Positions 24,882 through 36,420 of a stretch of 64,000 nt of DNA are shown in pieces. This stretch comes from Panulirus ornatus (taxonomy: Eukaryota; Arthropoda; Malacostraca; Decapoda; Palinuridae): the NCBI RefSeq assembly GCF_036320965.1, contig NC_092270.1:17216908-17280907 (forward strand), in the 5' to 3' direction. The notes under the pieces were generated by a model that had not been told where the DNA came from, ran no database searches, and was given only the letters and a program-made list of their open reading frames with translations. Position 1 is the stretch's first letter. Every line of letters begins with the position of its first letter. A program made the translations under genes and the position numbers.

Positions 24882-24939
24882 CCAGGCTTCTGGGGCTATG
24901 ACATGAGAAGAAACATGAGTCTTGCACATGACTGCTATG
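24882..24939 (+). CDS. ARSB: Arylsulfatase B-like, internal exon A
   Basis: Bounded by TTTCCAG upstream and GTGAGT downstream (donor at 24940). It encodes PGFWGYDMRRNMSLAHDCYG and ends in phase 1; the first base of the last Gly codon is here and the other two are at 40254. The W/GYD and RxN pattern is that of the mid-domain of invertebrate arylsulfatase B/I/J, lysosomal enzymes that remove sulfate from N-acetylgalactosamine 4-sulfate in glycosaminoglycans. NMS is a possible N-glycosylation site. A second AG at 24885 could move the start by four bases, but would break the frame with a phase-0 upstream exon. Upstream exons with the CxPxR formylglycine motif are not seen here. Confidence 0.8.
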
Positions 24940-25502
24940 GTGAGTGTTTCTTAACCCAACCCTAAAGTATTTCTTTGATGAAAACTTGATATTTGCATTG
25001 ACACTTCATGATAACATCTTCCTTTTTCTTATATTCTGCCTTACATGACTTCATTATTTACCATCTGTTCACCTTACCCATTTTATTGAACAAAATGTTT
25101 TTACTTTAATTTTTACGTTTCTTATTTCTCACCTCTCAACAGAATGCCATAAACATGCAAGAGAGCACTCGCTCACGGATTTAAAACATGGTTTTACCTC
25201 CAAAATAGGTTTTATCCACCAGAATATCACCCTCTTTGACCACCATTGTACTAAAAGTGCAGATAAAGCTTATCAATAGAGAATCAGTTGCTATACAGCA
25301 ATCTGCTAAGGTCATTATTGTCATGGTATGATGTTAAGATGGTGTCTCCTTTTCTGGAATCCATGGAGTTCAAATCCACACTTGTGCAGTGTGGCTTGCT
25401 GACTTCTGCCATTACCTTTTGGAGGAATTTTTGACTTTTCATCATTTCAGAGATGTCCATTCTGTATCTTTTTTATATGTAGTGTATTTTTCATGACACA
25501 AG
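24940..25502. other. Start of 15.3-kb sulfatase intron
   Basis: Unremarkable AT-rich intron sequence between the exon A donor and the first mobile element. No gene is recognised. Confidence 0.6.
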
Positions 25503-26236
25503 TGGGTAGTAGCTGGCAGGCAGCCACTGACCAGGGAGATATATTACTGGTACTACCCACCTGGGTATTGTGAGGGGGTCAGTGATGGCTGTTTAGTGAG
25601 CCAGCACTTTAGTGGTTGTCAAGTTGCACTCCTTTGACCCAGGTAGCTTTCTTTTCTTTTTGATTCACCCACATGTTGTTGACTGCTGGCATTCTGTCCT
25701 GCAAAAATACAATATCTCCTTGTCACACATAACTTTTGATAAACACTTAACTCACACAACTTATTCTTCCCAACTAGATTTTTCTCTAGAGTGCTGGGCC
25801 CTAACCCTCCCTTATGGCAAAATGGTAGGAGCAATAGATAGTAGTAGGTAGGAAGATTAGACTGGAGCATTAGATGGAAACATTGGGTTGAAGTAGTAGG
25901 TAGGAACATTGTCTAGGACCAGCAGGTAGGAACATTATCTAGGACCAGTAGGTAGGAACATTATCTAGGACCAGTAGGTTGGAACATTACTGGAACCAAT
26001 AGACAGAAGTAGTAGGTTAGGACTTTAGGTGACTTATTAAGTAATAGTGTTGGTGGGAACATTAGGTAGGAGCCTATGAAAACACTGTGCTAGAGTTGCC
26101 CTTTGCCAGTGGCCTGCTTAGGATGAGTTACTAATGGCTAAGAAGCGACACTGGAGTTCACCGGTTATGGAGGCTCTTTTGCCATGGCCACCATCTTGAG
26201 GGAATTTTGTAAAGAGAACAGGCATCAAAGATTTAG
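25503..26236 (+). mobile_element. Nonautonomous element with RTE-B tail (SINE-B1)
   Basis: An element of about 730 bp, the most complete of four copies here. The head is GTAGTAGCTGGCAGGCAGCC. The internal part (25849-26070) is a degenerate minisatellite of GGTAGGAACATT-type units. The conserved 3' tail is CTCTTTTGCCATGGCCACC, with AACAGGCATCA after it. That tail is the same as the end of RTE-B at 21685-21745, where it is coding. No ORF is visible. A Pol III promoter was not evident. Confidence 0.72.
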
Positions 26237-26239
26237 ATT

Positions 26240-27858
26240 TTTTTCTATTTTGAAAGCTCCAGTTATGGACAAAAATTCACATCAAGACCAGGCTTTAATT
26301 GAAATATAGAGCAATTATGAAACAAAAAGAAAAGACTAGGGAAAGTATTTACGAATTTTTGAGAAAGTGCAAGACCTGTCTTTTGAAATGTGCTAGGTCA
26401 TGATTATTGGGAAAGACACGAGAAGGTAGAGTGTTCCAAAGCTTCGACATGTAGGGAAAGAAGGAGATATCAAAACAGCCCATCCTTGTGTTGCCGACGG
26501 CCACACAATAATCATGTGACGCAGCAGCTTGCCAGGTATTGTGTGATCTAGCTAGTGGTGAGGGCATACAAGCCACCAGCTCTTGGGAGCAAAAACCAAA
26601 GTGATACCTTTAGAAGAGAGAAAGTGAACCAACATTGCAGCATAGGGCAAGGGGGTCAAGCTTGGAAGTTAGCATAGGACAGTTTATAAATCAGGCTGCT
26701 TTTGACTCGGTTTTGTCAGGTAAGGATACAGAGCTAAAATCACCCCAAATGTGAGAACAGTACTCCATACAAGGACAAATAAATCCCTTTTATGAATGGA
26801 CCAATTTTTCAGAAGAGAAGTTTCAACATCTAACCAGTACACCCAGTTACTTAGAGGGAGACGTAGCTATTCCCATGATGTGAGGTTTCCAAGAAAGAGT
26901 GGATGTTACCATAATACCAAGTATATTCATTGAGTCAAGAGGTGGAATTACAGAACTGTCAAAAGAGAGACGAGTTGTGAGGAGTTTTCAATAGAGAGAT
27001 GGGTAGATATTGGGTCTTAGAGGCATTAAACTTAACAAGATTTTGTGTACCCCAATGAGATATCCTGTCCAGATCTGAGTTAATAGAGAAAGCTGTGTCG
27101 AGATGAGATGCAGATCAAGTGAGAGAGGAGGAAGCAGATTTCCAGGAAATGGATGAATGCAGCATTGAGTCGTCAGCTTATGAGTGCATTGAATTATTTG
27201 TGAAGGAGAGAAAATTGTTGAAAAAAAGGGAGAAAGTTATAGGGGACAGGTCAGAACCTTGAGGGTTACCACTGTTGATGGAGAAAAGGGGGAAGGCTGA
27301 TCCATCAACAACCACAGAGATAGATGAGCTGGAGAGGAAGCTAGATGTGAAGGAGCAAAGTGTAGGGAGGGAAACCAAAAGAGCAACCAAAAGAGCGGAG
27401 CTTAGAGACAAGACCCTGATGCTACACCCTGTCAGCAGCCTTAGATATGTCAAGGGCAACTACATGTGACTCCCCAAAATAAAGGAATACTTTGCCTCAC
27501 AGATAACGTGCTTGCAGCAATTATGGGGAGAGATAAAAGGTAAATGGGAGCCAGAGGAAGGAGAGATTTTCCGAGGACGATATGCCTGATCCCTTGTCTG
27601 AATGGCCTCAGTGCAGGAATGGTTGAACAATGGATTGGATAAAGAAGTAGTTTTGGAAGAAGAGGGGATTAATGCTTCCATTCCCACAAGAATAACCTCT
27701 GCTATGTGTTTGGCAGAGACAGATGTCTCACCACATAGGAGAGAAATTTACCCAAGGAAAGCCAGAAAAAAGTTACATAAGTTATTCCTATCTGCTTTGT
27801 TTATTTGCCAATATTTATGCTTAGAAGAGGGTACTGGAGAGGAGGTGCTGTTAGAATA
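26240..27858 (-). mobile_element. Jockey/I-like non-LTR retrotransposon, 5'-truncated copy
   Basis: Minus-strand remnants of RT and tail. 27459-27178 gives SLSSALLVALLVSLPTLCS, SISVVVDGSAFPLFSINSG and PQGSDLSPITFSLFFNN (RT motif B, PQGS). 26576-26349 gives the typical C-terminus SHDYCVAVGNTRMG and SKLWNTLPSRVFPN with FKRQVLHFL. The 3' end (near 26245, GAAAGCTCCAGTTATGGACA) matches that of the second copy at 45556 (GAAGGCTCTTGTCATGGACA), which confirms the boundary. Frames are broken throughout. At the 5' side it stops at 27858 against RTE-A sequence. Confidence 0.78.
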
Positions 27859-28190
27859 GATACTTTCCTCCCTTCCTACTTGTACACATGCCTTACACCC
27901 TTAATGAATACTTTTCACTGCTTCTGGCAGGATGCCTCCCACACCATGTATTCGTAAGACCTTCCACAAAGCATCTACATCAATCCAATCATATGCATTC
28001 TCCAGGTCCATAAGTGCTACACACAAATCCATCAATTTTTCTAAGTATTTATCAGACACATTCTTCGAAGCAAACATCTGATCCACACATCCTCTACCAC
28101 ATCTGAAACCACACAGCTCCTTTCCAATCTGATGATCTGTACATGCCTTCACCCTCTCAGTCAATACCTTCCCATACAATTTTCCAGGTT
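27859..28190 (-). mobile_element. RTE-A copy l, 3'-side piece of an old element split by nested insertion
   Basis: Minus-strand RT from KACVQVGRE (27862) back to CGFRCGRG and KLYGKVLTERVKAC, stopping at TTTTCCAGG (28190). The next consensus bases (TATACTCAAGAAACTCATGC) appear at 31760, immediately after copy m. The two pieces are therefore one element interrupted by copy m. Confidence 0.85.
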
Positions 28191-31100
28191 TATAATTTTT
28201 ATTTTGCTTTGTCGCTGTCTCCCGCATTAGCGAGGTAGCGCAAGGAAACAGATGAAAGAATGGCCCAACCCACCCACATACACATGTACATACATACACA
28301 TTCACACATGCACATATACATACCTATACATCTCAACGTATATACACACACCTGACATATACATATATACACATGTACATAATTCATACTCCCTGCCTTT
28401 ATTCATTCCCATTGCCACCCCGCCACACATGAAATAACAACCCCCTCCTCCCTCATGTACATGAGGTAGCGCTACGAAAAGACAACAAAGGCCACATTCG
28501 CTCACACATAGTCTCTAGCTGTCATGTAATAATGCACTGAAACCACAGCTCCCTTTCCACATCCAGGTCCCACAGAACTTTCCATGGTTTACCCTAGACG
28601 CTTCACATGCCCTGGTTCAATCCATTGACAGCACGTTGACCCCAGTATACCACATTGTTCCAATTCACTCTCTTCCTTGCACGCCTTTCACCCTCCTGCA
28701 TGTTCAGGCCCCGATCACTCAAAATCTTTTTCACTCCATCCTTCCACCTCCAATTTGGTCTCCCACTTCTCCTCATTCCCTCCGCCTCTGACACATATAT
28801 TATCTTGGTCAATCTTTCCTCACTCATTCTCTCTATGTGACCAAACCATTTCAAAACACCCTCTTCTGCTCTCTCAACCACACTCTTTTTATTACCACAC
28901 ATCTCTCCTACCCTATTATTACTTTACTCGATCAAACCACCTCACACCACATATTGTCCTCAAACATCTAATTTCCAACACATCCACCCTCCTCCGCACA
29001 ACTCTATCCATAGCCCATGCCTCGCAACCATATGACATTGTTGGAACCTCTATTCCTTCAAACATACCCATTTTTGCTTTCCGAGATAATGTTCTCGACT
29101 TCCACACATTCTTCAGCACTCCAGAACTTTTGCCCCCTCCCCCACCCTATGATTCACTTCCACTCCATGGTTCCATCCACTGCCAGATCCACTCCCAGAT
29201 AACTAAAACACTTCACTTCTTCCAGTTTTTCTCCATTCAAACTTACCTCCCAGTTGACTTGTCCCTCAACCCTGCTATACCTAATAACCTTGCTCTTATT
29301 CACATTTACTCTCAGCTTTCTTCTTTCACACACTTTACCAAACTCTTTCACTAGCTTCTGCAGTTTCTCTCATGAATCAGCCACCAGTGCTGTATCATCA
29401 GCGAACAACAACTGACTCACTTCCCAAGCTCTCTCATCCACAACAGACTGCATACTTGCCCCCTTTTCCAAACCTCTTGCATTCACCTCCCTAACAACCC
29501 CATCCATAAACAAATTAAACAACCATAGAGACATCACACACCCCTCCCGCAAACCTACGTTCACTGAGAACCGATCACTTTCCTCTCTTTCTACACGTAT
29601 ACATGCCTTACATCCTCGATAAAAACCTTTCACTGCTTCTAACGACTTGCCTCCCACACCATATATTCTTAATACCTTCCACAGAGTATCTCTCTCAACT
29701 CTATCATATGCCTTCTCCATATCCATAAATGCTACATACAAATCCATTTGCTTTTCTAAGTATTTCTCACATACATTCTTCAAAGCAAACACCTGATCCA
29801 CACATCCTCTACCACTTCTGAAAACACACTGCTCTTCCCCAATCTGATGATCTGTACATGCCTTCACCCTCTCAATCAATATCCTCCCATATAATTTCCC
29901 AGGAATACTCAACAAACTTATACCTCTGTAATTTGAACACTCACTTTTATCCCCTTTGCCTTTGTACAATGGCACTATGCAAGCATTCCGCCAATCCTCA
30001 GGCACCTCACTATGAATCATACATACATTAAATAACCTTATAACCTTACCAATCAGTCAACAATACATTCACCCACCCTTTTTTTAATAAATGCCACTGC
30101 ATTACCATCTAAACCTGCCGCCTTGCCGGCTTTCATCTTCCGCAAAGCTTTTACTACTTCTCTTGTTTACCAAATCATTTTCCCTAACCCTCTCACTTTG
30201 CACACCACCTCGACCAAAACACCCTATATCTGCCACTCTATCATCAAACACATTCAACAAACCTTCAAAATACTCACTCCATCTCCTTCTCACATCACCA
30301 CTACTTGTTATCACCTCCCCATTAACCCCTTTCACTGAAGTTCCCATTTGTTCCCTTCTTATGCACTTTATTTACCTCCTTCTAAAGCATCTTTTTATTC
30401 TCCCTAAAATTTAATGATACTCTCTCACCCCAAATCTCATTTGCCCTCTTTATCACCTCTTGCACCTTTCTCTTGACCTCCTGCCTCTTTCTTTTATACA
30501 TCTCCCACTCATTTGCATTATTTCCCTGCAAAAAATTGTCCAAATGCCTCTCTCTTCTCTTTCACTAATAATCTTACTTCTTCATCCCACCACTCACTAC
30601 CCTTTCTAATCTGCCCACCTCCCACGATTCTCATGCCACAAGCATCTTTTGCACAAGCCATCACTGCTTCCCTAAATATATCCCATTCCTCCCCCAACTC
30701 CCCTTACCTCCTTTGTTCTCACCTTTTTCCATTCTGTACTCAGTCTCTCCTGGTACATCCTCACACAGGTCTCCTTCCCAAGCTCACTTACTCTCACCAC
30801 TCTTTTCATCCCAACATTCTCTCTTCTTTTCTGAAAACCTCTACAAATCTTCACCTTCACCTCCACAAGATAATGATCAGACATTCCTCCAGTTGCACCT
30901 CTCAGCACATTAACATCAAAAGTCTCTCTTTCGCATGCCTATCAAATAACACGTAATCCAATAACGCTCTCTGGCCATCTCTCCTACTTACATATGTATA
31001 TTTACGTATATCTCTCTTTTTAAACCAGGTATTCCCAATCACCATTCCTTTTTCAGCCCATAAATCTACAAGCTCTTCACCATTTCCATTTACAACACTG

Positions 31101-31758
31101 AACACCCCATGTACTCCAATTATTCCCTCAACTGCCACATTACTCACCTTTCCATTCAAATCACCCATCACTATAACCCGGTCTCGTGCATCAAAACTGC
31201 TAACACACTCACTCATTTGCTCCCAAAACACTTGCCTCTCATGATCTTTCTTCTCATGCTCAGGTGCATATGCACCAATAATCACCCATCTCTCTTCCAT
31301 CCACTTTCAGTTTTACCCATATCAATCTAGAGTGTACTTTCTTCTACTCTATCACATACTCCCACCACTCCTGTTTCAGGAGTAGTGCTACTCCTTCCCT
31401 TGCTCTTGTCCTCTCGCTAAACCCTGACTTTACTCCCAAGACATTCCCAAACCACTCTTCCCCTTTACCCTTGAGCTTCGTTTCACTCAGAGCCAAAACA
31501 TCCATGTTCCTCTCCTCAAACATACTACCTATCTCTCCTTTTTTCTCAATCTTGGTTACATCCACACACATTTAGACACCCCAATCTGAGCCTTCGAGGA
31601 GGATGAGCACTCCCTGCTTGACTCCTTCTTCTGTTTTCCCTTTTAGAAAGTTACAATACAAGGAGGGGAGGGTTTCCAGCCCCCTGCTTCCGTCCCCTTT
31701 AGTCGCCTTCTACGACACGTGAGGAATGCGTGGGAAGTATTCTTTCTCCCCTATCCCC
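28191..31758 (-). mobile_element. RTE-A copy m, full length, nested in copy l
   Basis: The minus-strand element of about 3.57 kb runs from its 3' terminus (TTTGTCGCTGTCTCCCGCATT) to the complete 5' leader ending at CTATCCCCAGG (31758). It has the long 3' UTR. It is less diverged from the family consensus than the element it interrupts, consistent with later insertion. The host sequence at the target reads TTCCAGG then TATACTC; CAGGT is seen on both sides and may be a short target duplication. Confidence 0.9.
28603..31571 (-). pseudogene. RTE-A endonuclease-RT ORF in copy m, multiply broken
   Basis: All domains are present in order: endonuclease (31571-30902; SETKLKGKGEEW, MGDLNGKVSN, LLDYVLFDRH), linker, RT (30347-29370; GVNGEVITSSGD, YRGISLLSIPGKLYGR, FMDMEKAYDRVERD, LFADDTALVADS) and Cys-rich tail (29351-28603; CFSYLGVDLAVDG, CLRTICGVRWFD, RPNWRW). 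Single-base indels break the frame near 31300, 30925, 30693, 30345, 30160, 30045, 29370 and 29120. It is a complete but dead copy. Confidence 0.88.
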
Positions 31759-33482
31759 AGGTATACTCAAGAAACTCATGCCTCTGTAGTTTGAACTCTC
31801 ATCTTTATCCCCTTTTTCCATTTTACACTGGCACTATACATGCATTACACCAATCCTCAGGCACTTCACTATGTCCACACATACAGTGAATATCCTTGCC
31901 AACCTATCAATAACACATTTACCCTTTTTCTTAATAAATTCAATTGCAATACCATCCATTCCTGCTGCCTTGTCTGATTTCATCTTCCACAAGACTTTCG
32001 CTACCTATTCTCTCTTCATCAAACCACTCTCCTTGACACCCTCACTTCACACACAACCCAGACCAAAACACCCTACATCTGCCACTTTGTTTAGACACAT
32101 TCAACAATCCTTCAAAATACTCACTCCACTACCTGTTAGCATTTCCTGCCTTACCCCCTTCCCCAATGTTCCCATCTCTTGTCTTTCGCACATTATTTAC
32201 ACCCTCCAAAACATATTTTTATTCTCCCCAAAGTTTAATGATACTCTCTCACCCCAACTCTCATTTGCCTCCTTTTTCAACTCTTGGACTCCTTCCTTGT
32301 AAGTACCATCCAAATGCCTGTCTTTTATCTTTCACTAGCAACTTTACCTGTTCATCCCACCACTCACTACATTTTTAATATGCCCACCTCTCACCTTTGT
32401 CATGGGACATGCATCTCTTGCACATGCCATCATTGCCTCTCACAATATCTCCCATACTTCACCCACTCCCCTCACTTCATTTGCCCTCACCTTTTGCCAT
32501 TCTGCATTCAATTTCTCCTACTACTCCTTCACACAAGTCTTCTTTCCAAGCTCACTTTTTGTCACCACTCTCTTCTCCCCAACACTCTCTCCTCTTTTTT
32601 GAAAACTGCTACATCTCTTCACCTTCACTCCACAAGATAATGATCAGACACCTCACCACCTGCCTCTCTCAGGACATTTACATCCAGAAGTCTCTCTTTT
32701 ACATGCCTATCAATCAGTACATAATTTAGTAATGCCTTTTAACCATCTCTCCTTCTCACACATGTATACTTGTCTAAACCTCTCTTTTTAAACCAGGTAT
32801 TCCCACTCACCAGTCTTTTTTCAACATGCAAATCCATAAGCTCTTCCATTTCCATTCACAACCCGGAATACCCCATACACACTAATTATATCCCATCTGT
32901 CACATTTCTTTGTATTTAGATTATTCATCACTAATACCCAGCCTTGTGCACCAAACTGCAGACACACTCACTCAGCTGCTCCCAAAACACTTGCCTCTCA
33001 TGATCTTTCTTCTCATAACCAGGTGCATAAGCACCATTATCACTCATCTCTCACCATCCCTTTCAGTTTTACCCACATCAATCTAGAATTTACTTTGTAC
33101 ACTCTATCACACATTCCCAGAACTCTTGCTTCAGTAGTGTTACTCCTTCTGTAGTTCTTTTCCTCTCACCAACCCCTGACTTTACTCAGATGTTTCCAAA
33201 CCATTTGCCCCCTTTACCCTTGAGCTTTGTTTCTTTTAGAGCCAGAACATCCAGGTTTCTTTCCTTAAATGTACTACCTATCTCTCCTTTCTTCTCATCT
33301 TAGTTGCATCCATACACATTCAGACACCCCAATCTGAGCCTTAGAGGAGGATTAACACTCTCCCCTTGACTCCTGTTTCCTCTTTTAAAAGTTGAAATAC
33401 ACTAAGGGGAGGGTTTCCAGCCCCCCATCCCCATTAGTTGCCTTCTGCAACACACAGGGAGTATGGAGGTAAAATTCTTTCT
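31759..33482 (-). mobile_element. RTE-A copy l, 5'-side piece with degenerate leader
   Basis: Minus strand continuing from the RT fingers through linker and endonuclease to a degenerate 5' leader near 33370-33482 (CTCTTAGAGGAGG, then AAGGGGAGGGTTTCCAGCC). It is much more decayed than copy m: no open stretch retains more than a fragment of a domain, and many small deletions are visible. It marks an older wave of the same family. Confidence 0.82.
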
Positions 33483-33515
33483 CCTCTAAATAATAGCATT
33501 TACTATTATTTCTTC

Positions 33516-33740
33516 CTAGGGATAGGGGAGAAAGAATATCACCGACTTATTCCTTGTGTATCATAGAAGAGGGCCAGGAGCAGGTGGCTAGAAATCCCCC
33601 ATTCTTGTATTACTTTCCAAAAAAAGGAACTGAGCAAAGGCCAAGTGGGGAATTTCCCTCTAAGGTTATATCATCTGTTCTTGATGATGCTGCCTCACTC
33701 ACATGGGAAATGGCAACATGTATGAAAAGAATTATTGTGT
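33516..33740 (+). mobile_element. SINE-A3, diverged
   Basis: Begins TAGGGATAGGGGAGAAAGAAT and follows the SINE-A layout: GAATA/TATTC arms, GGAACTGAGCAAAGGCCAAG middle, CTGCCTCACTCACATGGGAAATGG tail. It is shorter and clearly older than the copies at 9605 and 11931. It lies head-to-head with the leader of RTE-A copy l. Confidence 0.7.
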
Positions 33741-33816
33741 TTATTTATTTTACACTTGTTGACCATTACCCACACTAGAAAGGTGAAGAAAAGACCTTAT
33801 CCGCTTACTCCCATTT

Positions 33817-34036
33817 GCTAATTATCATGTGTAATGCACCAGGACCACAAGCCCCTGTTCTAAAACACACCCTACAGACCTATCCATGGTTTTCCCTGGC
33901 CGCTTCACATTCTCTGGCTCAGTCCAGTGACAGCATGCTGATGGACTAAACCAGGGCATTTGAAACATCCAGGGGGAAACTGTAGAGAGATCTGTAGGGC
34001 TTGGTTGTTGATAATGGGCTGTGGTTATGATGCATT
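33817..34036. repeat. Imperfect palindrome made of two opposed RTE-A 3'-UTR pieces
   Basis: 33817 to about 33935 is minus-strand RTE-A sequence around the ORF end and 3' UTR. About 33935-34036 is the same region on the plus strand. The centre is near CAGCATGCTG at 33931-33940. The arms are roughly 100 bp with several mismatches. Confidence 0.75.
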
Positions 34037-34089
34037 GCAAATATTCTTATTTTTGTTGTCATTATTATTATCATTATTTTATTCATTTA

Positions 34090-34395
34090 CTAATACTTAG
34101 TCACTGTCTCCCATGTTAATGAGATAGCACAAGGAAATAGACGAAAGAATGGCATAACCCACCCACATACACATGCATATACATAAATGCCCACACACAC
34201 GCATATACACACCTATACATTTCAACATTTACATACATATACATACACAGACATACACATATATACACATGTACATATTCATACTTGCTGCCCTCATCCA
34301 TTCCCATTGCCACCCCACCACACATGAAACAGCACTCCCCTCCCCTTGCACGCATGCGCGGGGTAACGCTAGGAAAAGACAGCAAAGGCCACATT
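34090..34395 (-). mobile_element. Isolated RTE-A long 3'-UTR fragment (minus)
   Basis: Only 3'-UTR sequence is present, from the terminal box (GTCACTGTCTCCCATGTTAA) to GACAGCAAAGGCCACATT. No coding sequence is attached. ATT/ATC-rich simple sequence flanks it on both sides. Confidence 0.8.
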
Positions 34396-34430
34396 ATTGT
34401 TATCATTTATTATTATCATTATTATTATTA

Positions 34431-34780
34431 TTCGGTGCATTATTACATGACAGCTAGAGACTGAGTGTGAACGAATGGGGCCTTTGTTGTCTTTCCCTAG
34501 CGCTACCTTGCACACATGAGGGGGGAGGGGGTTGTTATTTCATGTGTGGCAAGGTGGCGATGGGAATGAATAAAGGCAGACAGTATGAATCATGTACATG
34601 TGTATATATGTATATATCTGTGTGTGTATGTATATATGTATATGTTGAGATGTATAGGTATGTATATTTGCGTGTGTGGACGTATATGTATATACATGTG
34701 TATGTGGGTGGGTTGGGCCATTCTTTCATCTGTTTCCTTGCGCTACCTCGCTAACGCGGGAGACAGTGACAAAGCAAAAT
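34431..34780 (+). mobile_element. Isolated RTE-A long 3'-UTR fragment (plus)
   Basis: Starts at CGGTGCATTATTACATGACA and ends at GCTAACGCGGGAGACAGTGA with an A/TAAA tail. It is 350 bp of 3' UTR without any ORF, either an extreme 5' truncation or a UTR-only retrocopy. Confidence 0.82.
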
Positions 34781-34787
34781 AGATAAA

Positions 34788-34795
34788 TAAATAAA

Positions 34796-34850
<55 letters not shown>

Positions 34851-34862
34851 TTTTTTTTTTTT
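34788..34862. repeat. (TTA)n microsatellite and T tract
   Basis: About 18 TTA units followed by about 17 T. The same trinucleotide repeat flanks the far end of the following insertion (37831-37864). Confidence 0.97.
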
Positions 34863-35261
34863 TTTATTTTGCTTTGTCGCTGTCTCCCGCGTTTGCGAGG
34901 TAGCGCAAGGAAACAGACGAAAGAAATGGCCCAACCCACCCCCATACACAATGTACACTCACACAGGCCCACACACGCAAATATACATACCTATACATAT
35001 CAATGTACACATATATATACACACACAGACACATACATATATACCCATTCACACAATTCACACTGTCTGCCCCTATTCATTCCCATCCCCACCTCGCCAC
35101 ACATGGAAAACCATCCTCCTCCCCCCTCATGTGTGCGAGGTAGCACTAGGAAAAGACAACAAAGGCCTCATTCGTTCACACTCAGTCTCCAGCTGTCACG
35201 CAATAATGCCCGAAACCACAGCTCCCTTTCCACATCCAGGCCCCACACAACTTTCCATGGT

Positions 35262-36107
35262 TTACCCCAGACGCTTCACATGCCCTGATTCAATCCACTG
35301 ACAGCACGTCAACCCCTGGAATACCACATTGATCCAATTCACTCTATTCCTTGCCCGCCTTTCACCCTCCTGCATGTTCAGGCCCCGATCACACAAAATC
35401 TTTTTCACGCCATCTTTCCACCTCCAATTTGGTCTCCCATTTCTTGTTCCCTCCACCTCCGACACATATATCCTCTTGGTCAATCTTTCCTCACTCATTC
35501 TCTCCCTGTGCCCAAACCATTTCAAAACACCCTCTTCTGCTCTCTCAACCATGCTCTTTTTATTTCCACACATCTCTCTTACCCTTACATTACTTACTCG
35601 ATCAAACCACCTCACACCACACATTGTCCTCAAACATCTCATTTCCAGCACATCCACCCTCCTGCGCACAACTCTATCCATAGCCCACACCTCGCAACCA
35701 TACAACATTGTTGGAACCACTATTCCTTCAAACATAGCCATTTTTGCTTTCCGAGATAATGTTCTCGACTTCCACACATTCTTCAAGGCTCCCAGGATTT
35801 TCGCCCCATCCCCCACCCTATGATTCACTTCCGCTTCCATGGTTCCATCCGCTGCCAGATCCACCCCCAGATATCTAAAACACTTTACTTCCTCCAGTTT
35901 TTCTCCATTCAAACTCACCTCCCAATTGACTTGACCCTCAACCCTACTGTACCTAATAACCTTGCTCTTATTCACATTTACTCTTAACTTTCTTCTTTCA
36001 CACACTTTACCAAACTCAGTCACCAGCTTCTGCAGTTTCTCACATGAATCAGCCACCAGCGCTGTATCATCAGCGAACAACAACTGACACTTCCCAAGCT
36101 CTCTCAT
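35262..36107 (-). pseudogene. RTE-A RT C-terminal region (281 codons) in copy q
   Basis: Open frame from CQLLFADDTALVADS (catalytic box) through RYSRVEGQVNWEVS, CFRYLGVDLAADG and CLRTMCGVRWFD to RPNWRW. It reads past the usual VVYRG stop, because the usual stop region is altered, ending at HVKRLG. A frameshift near 36105 separates it from the upstream RT palm (36417-36110; FMDLEKAYDRVD, GLRQGCVMFPWLF). Confidence 0.82.
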
Positions 36108-36420
36108 TCACAACAGACTTCATACTTGCCCCTCTTTCCAAAACTCTTGCATTCTTCTCCCTAACAACCCCATCCATAAACAAATTAAACAACCATGGAA
36201 ACATCACACACCCCTGCCGCAAACCTACATTCACTGAGAACCAATCACTTTCCTCTCTTCCTACACGTACACATGCCTTACATCCTCGATAAAAACTTTT
36301 CACTGCTTCTAACAACTTGCCTCCCACACCATATATTCTTAATACCTTCCATAGAGCATCTCTATCAACTCTATCATATGCCTTCTCCAGATCCATAAAT
36401 GCTACATACAAATCCATTTG

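Noticed and set aside
27275..27469. Plus-strand open frames in the Jockey-like copies (27275-27469, 27602-27859, 46588-46815, 47141-47359)
   Set aside because: They are antisense to recognisable RT and endonuclease motifs on the minus strand.
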